DNA of 64,000 bases. Source: CAWCAW01 sp963793645 (GTDB taxonomy: Bacteria > Actinomycetota > Acidimicrobiia > Acidimicrobiales > UBA8190). The translations under genes were made by a program, and so were the position numbers. The notes beneath the pieces were generated by a model. The model was not told the DNA's origin, ran no database searches, and saw only the letters and a program-made list of their open reading frames with translations. How positions within the stretch are numbered: the first letter of the stretch is position 1; every line of letters starts with the position of its first letter. Below, piece after piece: positions 61,939 through 64,000 of the stretch. The DNA lies in NCBI GenBank assembly GCA_963793645.1, contig CAWCAW010000010.1, positions 248,001 through 312,000 on the forward strand, read 5' to 3'.

Positions 61939-64000
61939 TTGGGGCTAGCAGCACCGCAACAGCCGGCCGCGGCCGCGCGCCGCGCTCGCCCGGGGGCGGA
62001 TCTGGTGGCCGCCGCGGAGTTTGTGGTCCTGGCGGTGGTGGCCTACGTACCGCAGCTTCGTGCCCTACCCGGTGCTCTCGACGCCGACACCAAGAGCTAC
62101 CTCTATTTCGATCCGGGGCGTTTCGTCCGCCAGTCGGCCACCATGTGGGACCCGACGGTGGGGCTCGGGACCGTGACCCACCAGCAGCTCGGCTACCTGT
62201 TCCCCATGGGGCCGTTCTTCTGGCTCGGCCACAACCTGGGTGTGTCCACCTGGATGATCCAGAGATTGTGGTTGGGGTCGATCCTGTGGGCGGCGGGGGC
62301 CGGCATGTTGTACCTGGCCCGAGTCTTCGGGTTGTCAGGCCCCGGGCGCCCGGTGGCGGCCTTGTGCTTCATGGTGTCGCCGTACTTCCTGCAATACGCC
62401 GGCCACGAGTCGGTCATCTTGCTGCCGTGGGCGGGCCTGCCGTGGATGGTGGCTCTCACCGCCCGCGCCGTCGATCGGGGCGGCTGGCGTTACCCGGCTT
62501 TGTTCGCGCTGGTGGTGCTCGTCATCAGTGGCATCAACGCCACCTCGCTGTTGTACGTGGGGCTCGCCCCCGCTTTGTGGGTGCTTTATGCCGTCATGGT
62601 CACCAAGCAATCGTCGTGGCGCGCTGCGGTGGCGGCCGTGCTTCGCATCGGTGTGCTCACCGCCGTGCTGTCCGCGTGGTGGGTGGTGGGCCTCGGCGTC
62701 GAGGGGGCCTACGGGCTCAATGTCTTGAAATACACAGAGACAATTCCAGCCATCGCGTCGACGTCGCTGTCATCGGAGGTCCTCCGCGCACTGGGCTACT
62801 GGTACTACTACGGCGGCGACAACTTCGGTCCGTGGATGGTGTCCTCGGTCCAACTGACCCAGGAGCTCTCGGTGCTGGCCCTGAGCTTCGCGGTGCCCGC
62901 CCTGGCCTTTGTGGGCGCGGCGGTGACGCGCTGGAACAGGCGCGCTTATTTCGTGATCCTCGTGGTGGTCGGCACCGTGTTGGCGGTGGGGACTCACCCC
63001 TACGCGTCACCCACGCCGGCAGGGGCCGTGCTCAAGGCCTTTATGACCCACACCTCGGCGGGCTTGGCCCTGCGCTCCACCGACCGTGCCACGCCCTTGG
63101 TGGTGCTCGGCATCGCCATGCTGCTCGGCAGCGGGGTCAGCGGGCTCGGACAGTGGCCGGCCTGGCGCCGGTGGCGAAGCGCGGTCGGTGTACTGGGGGC
63201 GGCGGGGGCGGCGGCCGTGGTGGTGCTGGCCAACCCGGCCGTGTGGAACGGCACCACGTTGACGTCGAACATCTTGGAGCCCGCCTCGGTGCCGAACTAC
63301 GTCAGGGCCGCCACCAAGGCGCTCGACGACGAGCACCGCGGCACCAGAGTGCTCGCCATTCCCGGGCAGAACTTCGCGTACTACCGCTATGGCAACACCA
63401 GCGATCCGCTGTACCCGGCTCTACTGACGCGGCCCTTCGTCACCCGCGAGCAACAGGTGCTCGGGTCGCTGCCGTCCTTGGACCTGCTCTACGCGTTGGA
63501 CAGTCCCATGCAACAAGGAACGCTCGACCCCGACACCATCGCCCCGTTGGCTCGGCTCATGAGCGTGGGCGACGTGCTCGTCCAAGGCGACCTCGCCTAC
63601 GAGCTCTACAACCAGCCTTCGCCGCCGCGGCTGTGGAAGCAGCTCGTTCCCCCACCGCCGGGCTTGTCGGCGGGGGTGCCCTTCGGCACCGTGGTCCCGT
63701 CGGACTCGCTCATCGCCGATGTGAACGAACAGGCATTGGCGAGCTCCGATGACGACAGCGTGCCGGCGCAGCTCGAGACCATGGCCGTGGCCGACCCCCG
63801 CCCCCTGGTGCGCGCCGAGGCGGCCTCGAACGGTCTGGTGGTCGACGGCGACGACGTGGGCCTGGCCGATGCCGCCGACGTCGGGCTCCTCGACACCGAC
63901 GACGCCATCGTGTTGGCGGGCACCCTCGACACCGACGCCACGGCACGCCGGGCCGCCGCCGCCGGTCACAGCACCGTGGTGGTGACCGACACCAACGCCA
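61939..64000 (+). CDS. AftD-like alpha-(1->3)-arabinofuranosyltransferase (DUF3367), N-terminal part, runs off window
   Basis: The frame is open from TTG 61939 (GAGAGGA just upstream) to the window end, giving 687 codons. N-terminal GT-C membrane domain: LDADTKSYLYFDPGRFVRQS, MWDPTVGLGTVTHQQLGYLF with PMGPFFWLG, the characteristic opening of mycobacterial AftD. It continues with ISGINATSLLYVGLAPALWV, LKYTETIPAIASTSLSSEVL and HTSAGLALRSTDRATPLVVL. The later soluble part starts VLAIPGQNFAYYRYGNTSDP. AftD adds branching arabinofuranose from a decaprenyl donor to cell-wall arabinan, and the same family occurs in other actinobacteria. Start and full length are uncertain. Confidence 0.85.
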   Translation, partial: MGLAAPQQPAAAARRARPGADLVAAAEFVVLAVVAYVPQLRALPGALDADTKSYLYFDPGRFVRQSATMWDPTVGLGTVTHQQLGYLFPMGPFFWLGHNLGVSTWMIQRLWLGSILWAAGAGMLYLARVFGLSGPGRPVAALCFMVSPYFLQYAGHESVILLPWAGLPWMVALTARAVDRGGWRYPALFALVVLVISGINATSLLYVGLAPALWVLYAVMVTKQSSWRAAVAAVLRIGVLTAVLSAWWVVGLGVEGAYGLNVLKYTETIPAIASTSLSSEVLRALGYWYYYGGDNFGPWMVSSVQLTQELSVLALSFAVPALAFVGAAVTRWNRRAYFVILVVVGTVLAVGTHPYASPTPAGAVLKAFMTHTSAGLALRSTDRATPLVVLGIAMLLGSGVSGLGQWPAWRRWRSAVGVLGAAGAAAVVVLANPAVWNGTTLTSNILEPASVPNYVRAATKALDDEHRGTRVLAIPGQNFAYYRYGNTSDPLYPALLTRPFVTREQQVLGSLPSLDLLYALDSPMQQGTLDPDTIAPLARLMSVGDVLVQGDLAYELYNQPSPPRLWKQLVPPPPGLSAGVPFGTVVPSDSLIADVNEQALASSDDDSVPAQLETMAVADPRPLVRAEAASNGLVVDGDDVGLADAADVGLLDTDDAIVLAGTLDTDATARRAAAAGHSTVVVTDTNA

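Noticed and set aside
61239..63752. 837-codon open frame on the plus strand
   Set aside because: It is a shadow of coaE (minus) and of the AftD-like gene in another frame. The AftD frame from 61939 has clear family motifs, and this frame is Arg/Gly/His-rich without any.

Overview
The window looks like chromosomal DNA of a high-GC actinobacterium, most likely from the Acidimicrobiia or a neighbouring deep actinobacterial lineage. This is an inference from gene content. The supporting genes are a uvrC-rapZ-yvcK-gap-pgk-tpiA-secG block, sepF, an F420-type nitroreductase, a mycothiol-type maleylpyruvate isomerase fold protein, an AftD-like arabinofuranosyltransferase, DUF2510 proteins, and many GTG or TTG starts. 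There is no rRNA, no CRISPR array and no intact transposase. The only RNA gene seen is a tRNA-Leu(GAG) at 45386-45469.

Left part (1-24.7 kb) is a mosaic of small operons. It holds many secreted or membrane-anchored proteins with Thr/Pro/Ala-rich linkers, a G1-type glutamic peptidase, a TMEM175-like channel, a SigE-type sigma factor with a beta-propeller membrane partner (the sigma gene is frameshifted), a response regulator, an Smr protein, a ferredoxin, a CDF metal transporter, a protein with ten perfect KAEVP repeats, a flavin monooxygenase/nitronate monooxygenase pair, SepF and a limonene-epoxide-hydrolase-like enzyme. Two paralogous 117-residue helix-turn-helix proteins lie here, each near a 12-bp hairpin of nearly the same sequence. 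Two members of a small SH3-like paralogous family are also present (left edge and 21.5 kb).

Middle part (24.8-43.4 kb) is envelope and carbohydrate oriented: two large polytopic membrane proteins, a GH31 glycosidase, an SMP-30 enzyme, a GH30 glycosidase, and a copper/cytochrome-oxidase assembly region. That region holds CtaG, an ECF sigma factor, a DoxX-like/SCO1 fusion, a lipoprotein and a zinc-binding anti-sigma factor. A second ECF sigma gene sits directly before an Hsp20 gene.

The 43.4-45.4 kb stretch at the 3' side of the tRNA-Leu gene looks decayed and accessory: one gene has an abnormal C-terminus, another lacks a proper start, and a short coding-like remnant abuts the tRNA. Right part (45.5-64 kb) is conserved core: an oligopeptide-binding-type protein, secG-tpiA-pgk-gap, yvcK-rapZ-uvrC in tight GTGA-coupled order, nadA, uvrA, uvrB (with two apparent frameshifts), coaE, and the first 687 codons of an AftD-like gene running off the right edge.

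Stretches over about 250 bases where I see no gene are 203-473, 7725-8210 (one hairpin only), 11570-11841, 12556-12827, 17076-17542, 39538-39836, 40104-40720 (one hairpin only) and 41675-41986 (one doubtful ORF). No complete, clearly undescribed system is evident. The best leads are the HTH/hairpin pair, the sigma-SCO-anti-sigma module and the tRNA-flanking decay zone.
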